Of a DNA stretch of 64,000 nt, positions 17,654 to 27,245 are shown piece after piece. Positions within the stretch are counted from its first letter, which is position 1. Each line of letters starts with the position of its first letter. The notes below the pieces were generated by a model, which saw only the letters and a list, made by a program, of their open reading frames with translations, searched no databases and had not been told where the DNA came from. Source of the stretch: Xylocopilactobacillus apicola (lineage in GTDB: Bacteria > Bacillota > Bacilli > Lactobacillales > Lactobacillaceae); NCBI RefSeq assembly GCF_033095985.1, contig NZ_AP026802.1, positions 1,736,001 to 1,800,000 of the forward strand, in the 5' to 3' direction. Both the position numbers and the translations under genes were made by a program.

Positions 17654-20600
17654 TTAAATCTCGTCGACATTAACCAAAGTAAAAGTAATTTGGCCGGTGT
17701 AGTGTCCTGGTGCTGGAATATTGATCGGTTCGGTTTTAAAGCCCAGCTTCCACGATACCGGAACTCGATCCTGATAATCAGTTCCAATGTATCCAGCTGT
17801 TCCGTTATAAACTGTCTGGGCAGTAGATGTTAAATTATATTTGTTGCCGGTCGCAGTATCATGAAACCACAACGGATTCCCCTTAATAATTTTGGTCGAA
17901 TCAGTATCTAGCTGCAGGTCTTTACTAACTGCCGCTTCAACCTTCCAAGTCAAATCTTTGCGGCTATTCCGATTATCCGTTTCAGTGACATATTGCACGG
18001 AACTTAGAACTTCTCGGCCCGCAAACGTAAAGTTTTGATTTCCCAAATCGACAAGCGTATTAGAAACTGCTAAATCTTGCTTGCCATTTTGATCCCAAAC
18101 ATAAGTTCTGGTATCATGGCGCGTGACCGATTCTCTTCTCAGCTGCTCACTAGTAATGATGGGTCCCTTTGGATCATGAGGATCAGTGCCCGGACCCACT
18201 TCTTGCCAATTATAACTAGTCGCGAAATATTTTTTCGTCGGATGATCCAAGTCATTAATTTTTTTCCCAGGAAACCCGCTGCCGATATTACCAATATAAT
18301 CATCAATCACCATATTTGGTCCAAGCGTTATCTTCCAAAGATCTGGCGTATTATAGAACATTCTTTCTCGCCCTGACAGTGAACTATAGCGGTTATTGAA
18401 ATTTGTTAAATCCAAAGTGGTTAATTTGAGACAGTTTGAAAACATACTATTAACTTTTTTAAGATGGTTTCCATCGAAATGACTAACATCAATGGTTGTC
18501 AAATTCTTACATGATTCAAACATCCAATCCATATCTGATACATGTGTCGTCTCGAAATGAGTGACATCTAATTCAGTTAGGCTTTCACAACCACTAAACA
18601 TCCCTGACATCTGAGTGACCTTAGCAGTATTGAATTTAGTAACGTCTAATTGTTTTAAAGACTCACAGTGAATAAACATGGAGGACATTCGCGTTACCTG
18701 ATCGGTTTTAAATTTATCAGGATCAAAATACAAATCCGTCATTTTTATATCATAACAAAACATTGCAGCCATATCAGTCACCTGACTCGTATCAAAATTT
18801 CTAATATCAAGCGTTGTTATCTTGCGACAAGAGCCAAACATCCGACCTATATCAGTAACCTTACTGGTATTAAAATGGGTCACGTCAAGACTGGTGAATA
18901 ATTCACAAAAATTAAACATCCCATTCATACTGGTCACCTGACTCGTATCAAAATGCGTCACATCAATGCTTAATAAGGAGCGACACATACTAAACATCGA
19001 CATCATATTCGTCACTTTGGCAGTGTCAAAGTGACTGACGTCTAAATTAGGAACCTTGTAGCAACTATCAAACATCTGCGACATCGTGGTCACTTGAGAC
19101 GTATCAAAATTTGTCACATTGATCGATGGCAAAACTCGACAATCTTGAAACATTTTACTCATACTGGTGACTCGACTCGTCACAAAATTGCTCACATCCA
19201 AGTTAGCTAACAAAAGGCAATTAGAAAATAGCTCCGACATATTGGTCACCTGCCGCGTATCGAAATGCGTTACATCTAAACTAGTTAATACTCGACAATT
19301 ACTAAACATTGCAGACAGATCGGTAACCTGGCTGGTATCGAAATGACTGACATCTAAGCTAGTTAACGCATAACAATCCCGAAACATCCCCGCCATACTC
19401 GTCACCTGGCTCGTGTCTAATTGTTCAATTCCGGTAATCGTCGTCATGTTTTTTAATTTTGCAAATAAATTATAAATAGATCCATCTACCGTCACACCCG
19501 GCGAAATTACTACTTTCGTTATCTGATCAAAGCTCTGATACCACGGCCAATCTTGGTGTGGATAGCCGTATCCATCGAGCCAGGTAAAAAGGTCCCGATC
19601 CCAATTCAGGGCGTGGGGATAGATCGTGAGGACATTACTGCTATCTACCGTCCACCAGAGATAATCACCTAAACTAATTGTTTTAGTTCTGGTAAGATCG
19701 AAATTATTGTTCTGATCCACAGCGACGACATGTAAATACTTCTTAATTCCATCCGCGCGGTTAACGTTAATCGTGCCTAAACCCGTTGCATCTGCCGTTA
19801 AATTTAGATTAGTCACTTCTCCATTAGCATCTTTAACCGGCGTTACCACCCCATTAGGGTTATCATCAATCTGGTAAACAAACCCTTTGATCCCGCTTGT
19901 AATCGTCGATTTCACAACGTCTGAATATTTGGTCATCGAAGCCGTTTTTGCCTTCACCCGGTAAAAATAATCAGTTCCCACATCACTTGCCTTAATTTGG
20001 AGCGTTGCTTTATCACGGTCGGTCGTTCCGGCAACTGTTGGCATCTCAGGCGCAGCACTATCTTTAACCGTATGATCTTCGCCTTGAGTAGATAGATTCA
20101 GCGTACTGGTGTAATAAATCATATTTGCAATAATCTTCGCTTCATCGGGGGTACATGCACTCATCCCATTCCAAATTGAGTGCCCGGTTTGAATCATTGC
20201 ATAATTATTTTTCGTCACCAGATAAAAGTTGTTATCACCAATCCGCTGACCATTATCGCCCGAAACCTGATTACTGTTTTCATCGAGATAATTAATTTCC
20301 TTTGCTTCATCGGCAAAAGAAAATGGCGGCTCATACTCCATCCACCTCTGTGCTCCTCCTTGGTACAAGTAATATTGCCCCGAAGAATGAGAAAATTTTA
20401 TTTCCAACGTTTGATCTAAGCCAAATTTATACGGATACTGGTTTAAAAAGCCATTCATTGAAAACTTGACTTTTGTTGAACCTAACCCAACGTTGCCGCC
20501 CCAACTAGGAAACCCTGGTAAAATTTTTAAGCCTAAACTGGGTCCGAATTGCATCAAATACGGATGTTGATAGTAAACCGTATCATGGCCTAAGATAATC

Positions 20601-21316
20601 GAACGGCCAGTTTGCCCGTAAGCCACCGTTGCCGCATACGACGTGGCATTCAAATCGTTATTCGGTCCGTTCCCCCCGTTGCCATCCTCTGAACCAAAAT
20701 AAATTCCGTCATATTGATAGTTTCCCGCAGCATCTTTTAAGTATTGATCCGGGTTACTGTTAAAATCTGCAAAAGAAACCGGCACCACATTGATTAGCCC
20801 CATTGAAACGGGCTGCCCCGTGGCTGGGTCTAGTTGATTCATCCATGTTTGCAAATAATTACAATTATCCGGATACACGTTAAGGATCGTTATCTGCTTA
20901 CCATAATTAGTGGGGGGTAACTGCCAGGCAGCTTCATTACTTGGAAGAGCGGCATCATTTGTCCGCTGAATCACGTAACCATCTGAACTATCAACAACAC
21001 TATCCCAATTTAAAACCTCGTATGGTTGATTAGAACTATTAATCTGACTATTCACAAATAAATGAAAATCATTAGTTTGAACGACGGTTCCTGCTATTTG
21101 TGGACCAATATTTCCCCTGGAGGATACCAGTTTCCCTTTGGTCTTAAATGGATCCGCTAATTCATTTAAACTCGGTGTCTTAAATTTACTCGAACTCCCA
21201 TGAAGCGAGGCTTGGTCAGCGTGGGTATCCACATTTGGCATTACGTGCCAAAAAACAAAAAGCACTGCTATGACTGTTATCAAAAGTAAAAGTCGTTTTA
21301 TTTTCCGCCAATTCAT
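17654..21316 (-). CDS. BspA-like leucine-rich-repeat surface protein with WxL-like C-terminus, largest copy
   Basis: 1220 residues. N-terminal signal (basic MNWRKIKRLLLL then a hydrophobic helix, cleavage probably at THA-DQ), a shared ~370-residue ectodomain (SSDGYVIQRT, YDGIYFGSEDGNGG, TGRSIILGHDT) and a linker with DHTVKDSAAPE. About thirteen DUF285 repeats of 24 residues follow, then a WxL-like end (DNRNSRKDLTWKVEAAV, WKLGFKTEP). Repeat number differs from the neighbours (about 10 and 3), as expected if recombination alters length. The repeats are rich in Asp/Thr/Ser and predicted to form a rod presenting surface loops. It has no LPxTG anchor, so wall binding would rest on the C-terminal domain. 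Confidence 0.87.
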   Translation of the reverse strand: MNWRKIKRLLLLITVIAVLFVFWHVMPNVDTHADQASLHGSSSKFKTPSLNELADPFKTKGKLVSSRGNIGPQIAGTVVQTNDFHLFVNSQINSSNQPYEVLNWDSVVDSSDGYVIQRTNDAALPSNEAAWQLPPTNYGKQITILNVYPDNCNYLQTWMNQLDPATGQPVSMGLINVVPVSFADFNSNPDQYLKDAAGNYQYDGIYFGSEDGNGGNGPNNDLNATSYAATVAYGQTGRSIILGHDTVYYQHPYLMQFGPSLGLKILPGFPSWGGNVGLGSTKVKFSMNGFLNQYPYKFGLDQTLEIKFSHSSGQYYLYQGGAQRWMEYEPPFSFADEAKEINYLDENSNQVSGDNGQRIGDNNFYLVTKNNYAMIQTGHSIWNGMSACTPDEAKIIANMIYYTSTLNLSTQGEDHTVKDSAAPEMPTVAGTTDRDKATLQIKASDVGTDYFYRVKAKTASMTKYSDVVKSTITSGIKGFVYQIDDNPNGVVTPVKDANGEVTNLNLTADATGLGTINVNRADGIKKYLHVVAVDQNNNFDLTRTKTISLGDYLWWTVDSSNVLTIYPHALNWDRDLFTWLDGYGYPHQDWPWYQSFDQITKVVISPGVTVDGSIYNLFAKLKNMTTITGIEQLDTSQVTSMAGMFRDCYALTSLDVSHFDTSQVTDLSAMFSNCRVLTSLDVTHFDTRQVTNMSELFSNCLLLANLDVSNFVTSRVTSMSKMFQDCRVLPSINVTNFDTSQVTTMSQMFDSCYKVPNLDVSHFDTAKVTNMMSMFSMCRSLLSIDVTHFDTSQVTSMNGMFNFCELFTSLDVTHFNTSKVTDIGRMFGSCRKITTLDIRNFDTSQVTDMAAMFCYDIKMTDLYFDPDKFKTDQVTRMSSMFIHCESLKQLDVTKFNTAKVTQMSGMFSGCESLTELDVTHFETTHVSDMDWMFESCKNLTTIDVSHFDGNHLKKVNSMFSNCLKLTTLDLTNFNNRYSSLSGRERMFYNTPDLWKITLGPNMVIDDYIGNIGSGFPGKKINDLDHPTKKYFATSYNWQEVGPGTDPHDPKGPIITSEQLRRESVTRHDTRTYVWDQNGKQDLAVSNTLVDLGNQNFTFAGREVLSSVQYVTETDNRNSRKDLTWKVEAAVSKDLQLDTDSTKIIKGNPLWFHDTATGNKYNLTSTAQTVYNGTAGYIGTDYQDRVPVSWKLGFKTEPINIPAPGHYTGQITFTLVNVDEI

Positions 21317-21473
21317 CTAAATTCCCTTCTATATGTTGAAAGCTTTTACTTAATGATATCATTAGATATATTCTTCGTTGATCGATTTATCATAATTTTT
21401 TTATCATTAATTGATATTTTAAAAAAACTTTTAGTCTAATAATGCCTATTAACAATTCCAGATATCTGAAAAA

Positions 21474-21635
21474 TTAGATGTTAGCACCAAATAATCTTCC
21501 TAATCTGATCGAAGTATCGACTGTTATCTGACGACGGTCATATATTCTAGAAGTCGGGATTCTGATTTCATGCGCGCAGCACAAATTCTTCTGACAAAAT
21601 TTGGCTAATTTCAGGAGTTGTAATTCATTCCACAT
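21474..21635 (-). pseudogene. higA: higA-like antitoxin remnant (second copy)
   Basis: From ATG at 21635 the frame reads MWNELQLLKLAKFCQKN... then AHEIRIPTSRIYD, a short deletion, RQITVDTSIRLGRLFGANI and a stop. It matches the same HigA core as the copy at 17.5 kb (AHEIKVPTSEIHD, ITIDTSLRLGKVFG). It has lost about 15 residues in the middle and its C-terminal LQxxYDL part. Confidence 0.65.
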
Positions 21636-21647
21636 CATCTATTCCTT

Positions 21648-21872
21648 TCAAGCATGATAGTCAACTATTTCCAAGTTCTCAGAATCTTTATTATTTTTTC
21701 TTCAAAACACGATTAATACTGTATTGATTTGTTCGCCCTTCAATTGTATTAGATCATTGATATTCCCTGAATTATCTAACAACTTGAGAGTAATTTCTTG
21801 GATAAAAGCTGATGATAAACTTTTTCAGCCACATGGAAACATCAGTAACTTTCTTTCGAATAAAATAATGAT
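21648..21872 (-). pseudogene. higB: higB-like toxin remnant
   Basis: Just upstream of the higA remnant, broken minus-strand frames give KSLSSAFIQEITLKLLDNSG, NINDLIQLKGE, TNQYSIN and finally LEIVDYHA. HigB/RelE-type toxins show the order K.LP..I...A..KL..LD.A..L.DL...P...LE.LKG.....YSI.I...WRI.F...........VEIVDYH, so the pieces fall in the right order. At least one stop and two frameshifts separate them. The pair is a dead toxin-antitoxin module. Confidence 0.6.
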
Positions 21873-21879
21873 TTAAAAC

Positions 21880-21907
21880 AAAAAAGAGCCAAGGCATGCT
21901 CAGCTCT
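21880..21907 (-). terminator. clpB terminator
   Basis: Minus strand AGAGCTGAG, loop, CTTGGCTCT followed by six T, directly after the clpB stop. Confidence 0.8.
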
Positions 21908-21908
21908 C

Positions 21909-24497
21909 TTATTTACTTACAAAAACCAACTCTTTATCATTGAGTTCTGCGGTAACCTTTGTATCTGGTAGCACCTTACCTGCGATAATTTCTTTAGCAA
22001 GCGGAGTTTCCACGTTGTTCTTAATAAATCTTTGCACCGGACGGGCACCAAAGCTTGGATCGTAAGAACTCTTGCCAATCCATTCCAAGACAGCAGGAGT
22101 TACTTCCAATTCGATCCGCTGATCTTTCAAACGGTTCTTGAGATCTTGCATATCGATGCTAACAATTCTGACTACATCGTCTTCACTTAAAGCATTGAAC
22201 TCTAAGATTGCATCCACCCGGTTTAAGAACTCTGGCTTAAAATGTGCTCTCATGATGTTCATTAACTGCTGATGTAGTTCTTCGCCTGATTCTTTTTGCT
22301 GTTGATCCAAAATCAAATCTGCGCCTAAATTACTGGTCATAATAATTAAAGTATTCTTGAAATCAACAGTCTGACCTTTACCATCAGTTAAACGGCCATC
22401 ATCAAGTACTTGCAGTAAGACATTGAAGACATCCGGGTGAGCTTTCTCAATTTCGTCCAGCAAAATGATCGTATAAGGATTGCGTTTAACCGCTTCGGTT
22501 AACTGGCCACCTTCCTCGTAACCAATATATCCTGGTGCTGCTCCGATCAAACGTGAGACCGACTCTTTCTCCATGTACTCACTCATGTCAATTCTGACCA
22601 TGTGTTTCTCAGAATCAAATAACAATTCAGCTAAACTTTTAGCAAGCTGAGTCTTACCAACTCCTGTTGGTCCTAGGAAAATAAAACTGCCCAACGGTCG
22701 ATCAGGATCTTGAATTCCTGCCCGAGACCGAATAATAGCATCAGATACGACTTTGATTGCTTCGTCTTGCCCGATCACTTGTTTCTTCAAATCATCTTCA
22801 AGGTGCAAAAGCTTCTCCCGATCACTTTGAACTAATTTGGAGATCGGAATTCCCGTTTGTCGACTAATTACTTCAGCAATCTCATTTTCCGTCACCGATT
22901 CGTCAACCATCCAGTCAGTATGATTCTTCGAGTTGCTTTCGTCTTCTTCAAGTTCGCGTTCTAATTCAGGCAAAGTTCCGTGCTGAATTTTCGCCGCCAT
23001 TTCAAAATCACTTCGATTTTGAGCTTCTTGCAGATCATGACGTGCTTTTTCGATTTGCTTCTTCTTTTCATTTAAGCTATTAATCGATTTCAACTCTTGA
23101 TCCCAGCGCGCTTTCAGCTTGTTATTCTCTTCTTTCGCTTCGGCGATCGCCTTTTTGGTATCAGCCAACCGAATTTCCGAAGCCTTATCAGTTTCCTTCT
23201 TCAAAGATTCCTCTTCGATTTGCAGTTGAATCAATTTGCGGTTACTCTCATCAAGCTCTTCGGGCACGGAGTGCATCTCAACGTTGATATTAGCACTCGC
23301 CTCGTCCACTAGATCAATTGCCTTGTCGGGCAAATATCGATCGGTAATATAACGATTGGAAAGAGTTGCCGCAGCAACCAACGCACTATCATGGATTCTA
23401 ACGCCATGATAAACTTCAAACCGCTCTCTTAACCCCCGCAAAATACTAATTGTGTCTTCAACGGTTGGTTCATCAACTGTAACTCGTTGGAATCTTCGCT
23501 CTAGCGCCTTATCTTTTTCGATGTAAAGCCGATATTCATCAAGCGTCGTAGCTCCAATTAAGCGCAGCTCGCCGCGGGCCAGCATTGGTTTTAAGAGATT
23601 TCCTGCATCCATACTGCCTTCGGTTTTGCCCGCACCAACAATATTGTGAATTTCGTCGATAAAAAGAATGATTCGTCCGTCAGCTTTTTTGACTTCTTTT
23701 AAAACCGCCTGCAGACGTTCTTCAAACTCACCACGATACTTAGCTCCTGCAATGAGTGCTCCCATATCAAGGTTGTAAACAATTTTATCTTTCAAATTAT
23801 CTGGTACATCGCCGTTCACCATCCGCTGAACTAAACCTTCAACGATCGCCGTTTTTCCAACTCCCGGATCCCCGATTAAAATTGGATTATTCTTCGTCTT
23901 GCGAGAAAGTACCCGAATCACGTTCATAATTTCCGCATCACGCCCAATAATTGGATCCGCGTTTCCTTTGCGAGCTGCTGCGATCATATTGGTACCATAT
24001 TTCTCTAGCGCCTTGTAATTTTTCTCAGCATCTTGGCTTGTAATCTTACTGCCGCCTCTAAGATCTTCAACAATTTTCTTCATCTTAGTCTGATTTAGTC
24101 CACGGCCTTCCAAGAACTTGGTAAAAGCTAGCTGGCGCAAATTGAATAAAGCCAAAAGGACTGTATCCACCGCCACAAACTCGTCTCCATAAGTCTTGGC
24201 GATTTTCTGAGCTTCAGTGAAAAGATTGAGTAAATCCCGCGAGATCGTTTGACCGTAATTTGAATTACTGCCAGAGACTTTAGGAAGATTGGCAATTTCT
24301 TGTGCCAACTCCGCGGATATAACCTCATTATCAATTTTCTCGCCGCTAAAGATCGTCGCTCCCAATGAGTCGTCTTGCTCCATAATAGCTTTAATTAAGT
24401 GTGGGACATCGATTTCGTAGTTTTGGTTTTCAATTGCTAATTGTTGTGCTGCCTGAATCGCTTCATTTAATGTATTAGTAAATTTATTCTGGTCCAT
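21909..24497 (-). CDS. clpB: ATP-dependent disaggregase ClpB
   Basis: About 862 residues. Clp N-domain repeats (residues 1-140), first AAA+ module with GDPGVGKT and IILFIDEIH, a middle coiled-coil domain rich in Lys/Glu (about 400-520), and a second AAA+ module with GPTGVGKT and [11 protein letters not shown], then the D2-small domain. It works with DnaK to rescue aggregated protein after stress, in the cytoplasm. Start chosen at ATG 24497 ([10 protein letters not shown]), 8 nt after AGAGG; a longer frame to 24524 lacks a ribosome binding site. It has a consensus promoter whose -35 region carries tandem TTTGAC elements, and it is divergent from corA. Confidence 0.97.
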   Translation of the reverse strand: MDQNKFTNTLNEAIQAAQQLAIENQNYEIDVPHLIKAIMEQDDSLGATIFSGEKIDNEVISAELAQEIANLPKVSGSNSNYGQTISRDLLNLFTEAQKIAKTYGDEFVAVDTVLLALFNLRQLAFTKFLEGRGLNQTKMKKIVEDLRGGSKITSQDAEKNYKALEKYGTNMIAAARKGNADPIIGRDAEIMNVIRVLSRKTKNNPILIGDPGVGKTAIVEGLVQRMVNGDVPDNLKDKIVYNLDMGALIAGAKYRGEFEERLQAVLKEVKKADGRIILFIDEIHNIVGAGKTEGSMDAGNLLKPMLARGELRLIGATTLDEYRLYIEKDKALERRFQRVTVDEPTVEDTISILRGLRERFEVYHGVRIHDSALVAAATLSNRYITDRYLPDKAIDLVDEASANINVEMHSVPEELDESNRKLIQLQIEEESLKKETDKASEIRLADTKKAIAEAKEENNKLKARWDQELKSINSLNEKKKQIEKARHDLQEAQNRSDFEMAAKIQHGTLPELERELEEDESNSKNHTDWMVDESVTENEIAEVISRQTGIPISKLVQSDREKLLHLEDDLKKQVIGQDEAIKVVSDAIIRSRAGIQDPDRPLGSFIFLGPTGVGKTQLAKSLAELLFDSEKHMVRIDMSEYMEKESVSRLIGAAPGYIGYEEGGQLTEAVKRNPYTIILLDEIEKAHPDVFNVLLQVLDDGRLTDGKGQTVDFKNTLIIMTSNLGADLILDQQQKESGEELHQQLMNIMRAHFKPEFLNRVDAILEFNALSEDDVVRIVSIDMQDLKNRLKDQRIELEVTPAVLEWIGKSSYDPSFGARPVQRFIKNNVETPLAKEIIAGKVLPDTKVTAELNDKELVFVSK

Positions 24498-24526
24498 AAT
24501 TATTACCTCTAAATTCGTTTGCATAT

Positions 24527-24555
24527 ATTATAGTCAGGATTGGTCAAATTGTCAA
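24527..24555 (-). promoter_or_regulatory. Consensus clpB promoter with TTTGAC repeats
   Basis: Minus strand TTGACA (24550-24555), 17 nt, TATAAT (24527-24532). The -35 lies in TTTTGACAATTTGACC. CtsR operators are TTTGACC-type heptads in direct repeat with a 10-nt period. Here the period is 8, so a CtsR site is possible but not canonical. Confidence 0.75.
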
Positions 24556-24571
24556 AACATCTTTTTTGACT

Positions 24572-24582
24572 TTTGGTATAAT
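24572..24582 (+). promoter_or_regulatory. Extended -10 promoter of corA
   Basis: TTTTGGTATAAT on the plus strand has a TGn extension before TATAAT (24577-24582) and no good -35. Transcription would start near 24589, at most 11 nt before any of the usable start codons. Confidence 0.55.
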
Positions 24583-24599
24583 GTTTATTGGTGAAAAAA

Positions 24600-25520
24600 A
24601 TGATAAAAACAGAAAATAGTTATTCAAACTTCGAATGGATTCAAATCATTAACCCGAGCGACGAAGAAATTGGCCAAGTGAGAGCTGATTACAACCTCAG
24701 TTGGGAAATGATTCAATATGCAACAGATAATTTTGAGTCGCCGCGCTACGATCATTATGAAGATACTGATCTGGTGATCGTAAACGGGATTGCTGAAAAA
24801 GTTAAAAAAGGAGTGAAAATTCAACCAATTGCCTTTTTCATTCAGAATTCCACGCGGCTCATTACTTTTACTAACTACGCAACTAGCCAGATGCTCTCTG
24901 ACATCATTCAAAAAATGCCCGAGGGTTATAAAGAGTCCATCCCACCTGAAAAAATGCAACCTTTCGATTTGGTTTTAAATGCCTTTTACAATCTGACAGC
25001 TCAATATTTAGATGCTCTTTCAGAGGTGGAGCGAAAACGCAACCTCCTGCAAAGCGAACTCTATCATAAACGCAATAGCGAATACTTAAGCGAGCTGCTA
25101 AATGTCAAAGTTGAACTTATTTATTATTTAAGTGCGCTCGAAAAAAATCGCGCAACGTTGCAGCAATTTCGAAAAGAATATCAACAAAAAATCGATACCC
25201 CCGAGATTAAATATCTAAGAGATATCGAAATTGAAATGAAGCAAGCTTTAGATATGGCCAATATTTCAACCAAGATCATGAATTTGCTTTCCGACGCTTA
25301 CGAAAATATTGTAAACAACAAAACCAATCGTTCAATGAGCATTCTCACTGTTGCCTCAATTGTTCTGGCAATTCCTGCGATTATCGTCGGATTTTTCGGC
25401 ATGAACGTCACTTTACCAGGAGAAGAGGAAGCCTCTGCCTGGCTTTTGATCACAATTGGCACGATCCTTTTGATGTTTTGGGTCTATATTATCCTGAAAA
25501 AGCGCGGATTCTTTAACTGA
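24600..25520 (+). CDS. corA: CorA-family divalent cation (Mg2+) transporter
   Basis: About 306 residues. A soluble N-terminal alpha/beta domain is followed by a long helical stalk (about residues 130-240) and two C-terminal membrane helices. The first ends in the hallmark FFGMNV (GMN motif of the pore entrance), and the second is followed by a short KKRGFFN tail. The protein forms pentameric channels for Mg2+ (or Co2+/Ni2+). Candidate starts are TTG 24588, GTG 24591 and ATG 24600. No Shine-Dalgarno sequence is visible and the -10 element lies only 17 nt before the ATG, so the mRNA may be leaderless or nearly so. Confidence 0.92.
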   Translation: MIKTENSYSNFEWIQIINPSDEEIGQVRADYNLSWEMIQYATDNFESPRYDHYEDTDLVIVNGIAEKVKKGVKIQPIAFFIQNSTRLITFTNYATSQMLSDIIQKMPEGYKESIPPEKMQPFDLVLNAFYNLTAQYLDALSEVERKRNLLQSELYHKRNSEYLSELLNVKVELIYYLSALEKNRATLQQFRKEYQQKIDTPEIKYLRDIEIEMKQALDMANISTKIMNLLSDAYENIVNNKTNRSMSILTVASIVLAIPAIIVGFFGMNVTLPGEEEASAWLLITIGTILLMFWVYIILKKRGFFN

Positions 25521-26297
25521 TCACTTTTTGTTAAAAACTACGCCTGCCAAATAGTCGCCCAGATGCGGTACAAAGGGATAAAACTTAGCTGCCGCTTCCA
25601 TGTACCATGGCAGATTTACTTCACGCTGATAGCGTTCCAGTAGGGACGCTATTTTCTTTGCCACGACTTTTGAGCTCAAAAGATAAGGTGCAACTGAATG
25701 TTCATAATTGCCGCTCGGGTCAGCTTTGGTGAGAAATGGTGTTGCAACTGGACCAGTGTTGACCGTCGACACCTTCACTCCCTTACTTCGAAGTTCAAGG
25801 CGCAAGCCATTAGAAAAAGCAATCACTGCCGCTTTTGAACTCCCATAAATCGTCGCTTTGGGCGTTGTAAGCTTGCCCGCCATTGAAGCAACATTAATGA
25901 TCTGACCAAAGCCCTGAGCTACCATTAGCGCTGCAATTCCCTTTGTCAGATAGATCAGTCCTAACGTATTTGCTGCAAAAGTCTGAGCGATCTCATCATC
26001 ACTTGTCTCAAGGACGGTTTTAAAATGTCCGCTTCCGGCAAGATTGATTAAGGCTGTGACTATATATTTATCGGAAACTATCTGCACCAAACGTTTAATG
26101 GCTTTTTGCTGCGACAAATCACAGCTCATAATTTCAGATGATTCACGCTTAGGATCAATTTTGGCTTGTGATTGCAAAAGTCGTTCAGAACTGCGTCCGA
26201 CCATCACTACAAAATAATGTCTTTGGACCAAAAGTTTCGCTACAACAAATCCGATTCCCGAAGTTGCGCCCGTCACAATAACTACTCTTTTAGCCAT
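25521..26297 (-). CDS. Short-chain dehydrogenase/reductase
   Basis: 258 residues, classical SDR fold: nucleotide-binding TGATSGIG near residue 10, NLAG (NNAG equivalent), catalytic Ser in INVASMAGK, and YGSSK active-site motif. Substrate unknown. Orthologues (Bacillus YqjQ type) are often encoded next to rnz in lactobacilli, as here, where the start abuts the rnz stop. The C-terminal hydrophobic stretch resembles DltE/YqjQ-like SDRs. Its stop codon abuts the end of convergent corA with no space for a shared terminator. Confidence 0.9.
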   Translation of the reverse strand: MAKRVVIVTGATSGIGFVVAKLLVQRHYFVVMVGRSSERLLQSQAKIDPKRESSEIMSCDLSQQKAIKRLVQIVSDKYIVTALINLAGSGHFKTVLETSDDEIAQTFAANTLGLIYLTKGIAALMVAQGFGQIINVASMAGKLTTPKATIYGSSKAAVIAFSNGLRLELRSKGVKVSTVNTGPVATPFLTKADPSGNYEHSVAPYLLSSKVVAKKIASLLERYQREVNLPWYMEAAAKFYPFVPHLGDYLAGVVFNKK

Positions 26298-27236
26298 TTA
26301 AACTCCTTTTTTTGGAGGAATTTTGAAGATACTGAAATCATTAGCAACTCGAACTCCCGGGAAAATTTTCTCCGCTTGTTTTTGGAGAATTTGAGCCGAT
26401 TTACCCAGATAACGAGCTGAAATGTGCGTTAAGAGCAAGTGTTTCGCCTTAGCATCTTTTGCCATCTGCGCAACCTGAGTACTCGCCGAATGGTAATATT
26501 GGCGCGCAATATCACGCTCTTGGCTGGCAAAAGTACTCTCATGAACAATCACATCCGCGTTGTGAGCCAAAAGTTGGTGGTTCTTACTAATTCTTGTATC
26601 ACCAAAAATTGCTACTACACGCCCTGGAATTGTCGGACCAACGTAATCATGCCCGTAGAGTGTCCGTCCATCCGGCAGGGTGACATCTTCTCCGCTTTTT
26701 AACTTACCATAAAGCGGGCCGGACGGTACATTTTCTTCACGCAACTTATCAACCAATAATTCGCCAGGCTTATCCGCCTCGGTGATTCGATAACCAAAAC
26801 TCGCAATCCGATGGTCTAATAAAGCATATTCAACCCGAAAATTCTGATCATCAATCAAGACTCCTTGATCATTTTTCAACTCATGAAAATTAATGCGATA
26901 TCCCAAATGGGTGCCCGAAAGTTTTAAACTCATCATCACGTAATCTTTGATCCCAACTGGTCCATAAATATCGATCGCTTCTTCTCCATTTTGAAAAGAA
27001 CGACTCGACAAAAAACCAGGCAAACCAAAAATATGATCACCATGCATATGAGTAATAAATATTTTTGCAATTTTGCGCGGACGCAGATTAGTCTTTAATA
27101 TTTGGTGTTGGGTCGCTTCGCCGACATCAAACAGCCAAACTTCATTAATTTCATCTAATAATTTTAAAGCCACACTCGTAACGTTACGACTTTTTGAAGG
27201 AGCTCCTGCTCCAGTTCCTAAAAATTCAATTTCCAT
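26298..27236 (-). CDS. rnz: Ribonuclease Z
   Basis: 312 residues, metallo-beta-lactamase fold with the zinc motif [12 protein letters not shown], an FGDTR motif and the C-terminal HxS/T signature ([10 protein letters not shown]). It cuts the 3' trailer of tRNA precursors that lack an encoded CCA, such as the tRNA-Tyr in this window. Length agrees with the long bacterial form (about 305-310 residues). It is co-directional with obgE, the acyltransferase gene and the SDR gene. Confidence 0.96.
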   Translation of the reverse strand: MEIEFLGTGAGAPSKSRNVTSVALKLLDEINEVWLFDVGEATQHQILKTNLRPRKIAKIFITHMHGDHIFGLPGFLSSRSFQNGEEAIDIYGPVGIKDYVMMSLKLSGTHLGYRINFHELKNDQGVLIDDQNFRVEYALLDHRIASFGYRITEADKPGELLVDKLREENVPSGPLYGKLKSGEDVTLPDGRTLYGHDYVGPTIPGRVVAIFGDTRISKNHQLLAHNADVIVHESTFASQERDIARQYYHSASTQVAQMAKDAKAKHLLLTHISARYLGKSAQILQKQAEKIFPGVRVANDFSIFKIPPKKGV

Positions 27237-27245
27237 TTAAATTTA

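Noticed and set aside
11640-19440. Dense near-regular DNA repeats resembling a direct-repeat or CRISPR array
   Set aside because: The period is about 72 nt and always in frame. These are the 24-residue DUF285 protein repeats, with no constant repeats or unique spacers of CRISPR type.
10126-21908. Insertion sequence carrying the surface-protein island
   Set aside because: No transposase fragment or terminal inverted repeats could be seen. The decayed genes are a kinase and toxin-antitoxin remnants.
24540-24560. CtsR operator in front of clpB
   Set aside because: TTTGAC elements are present, but their period is 8 rather than 10 nt, so I list the promoter and leave the operator open.
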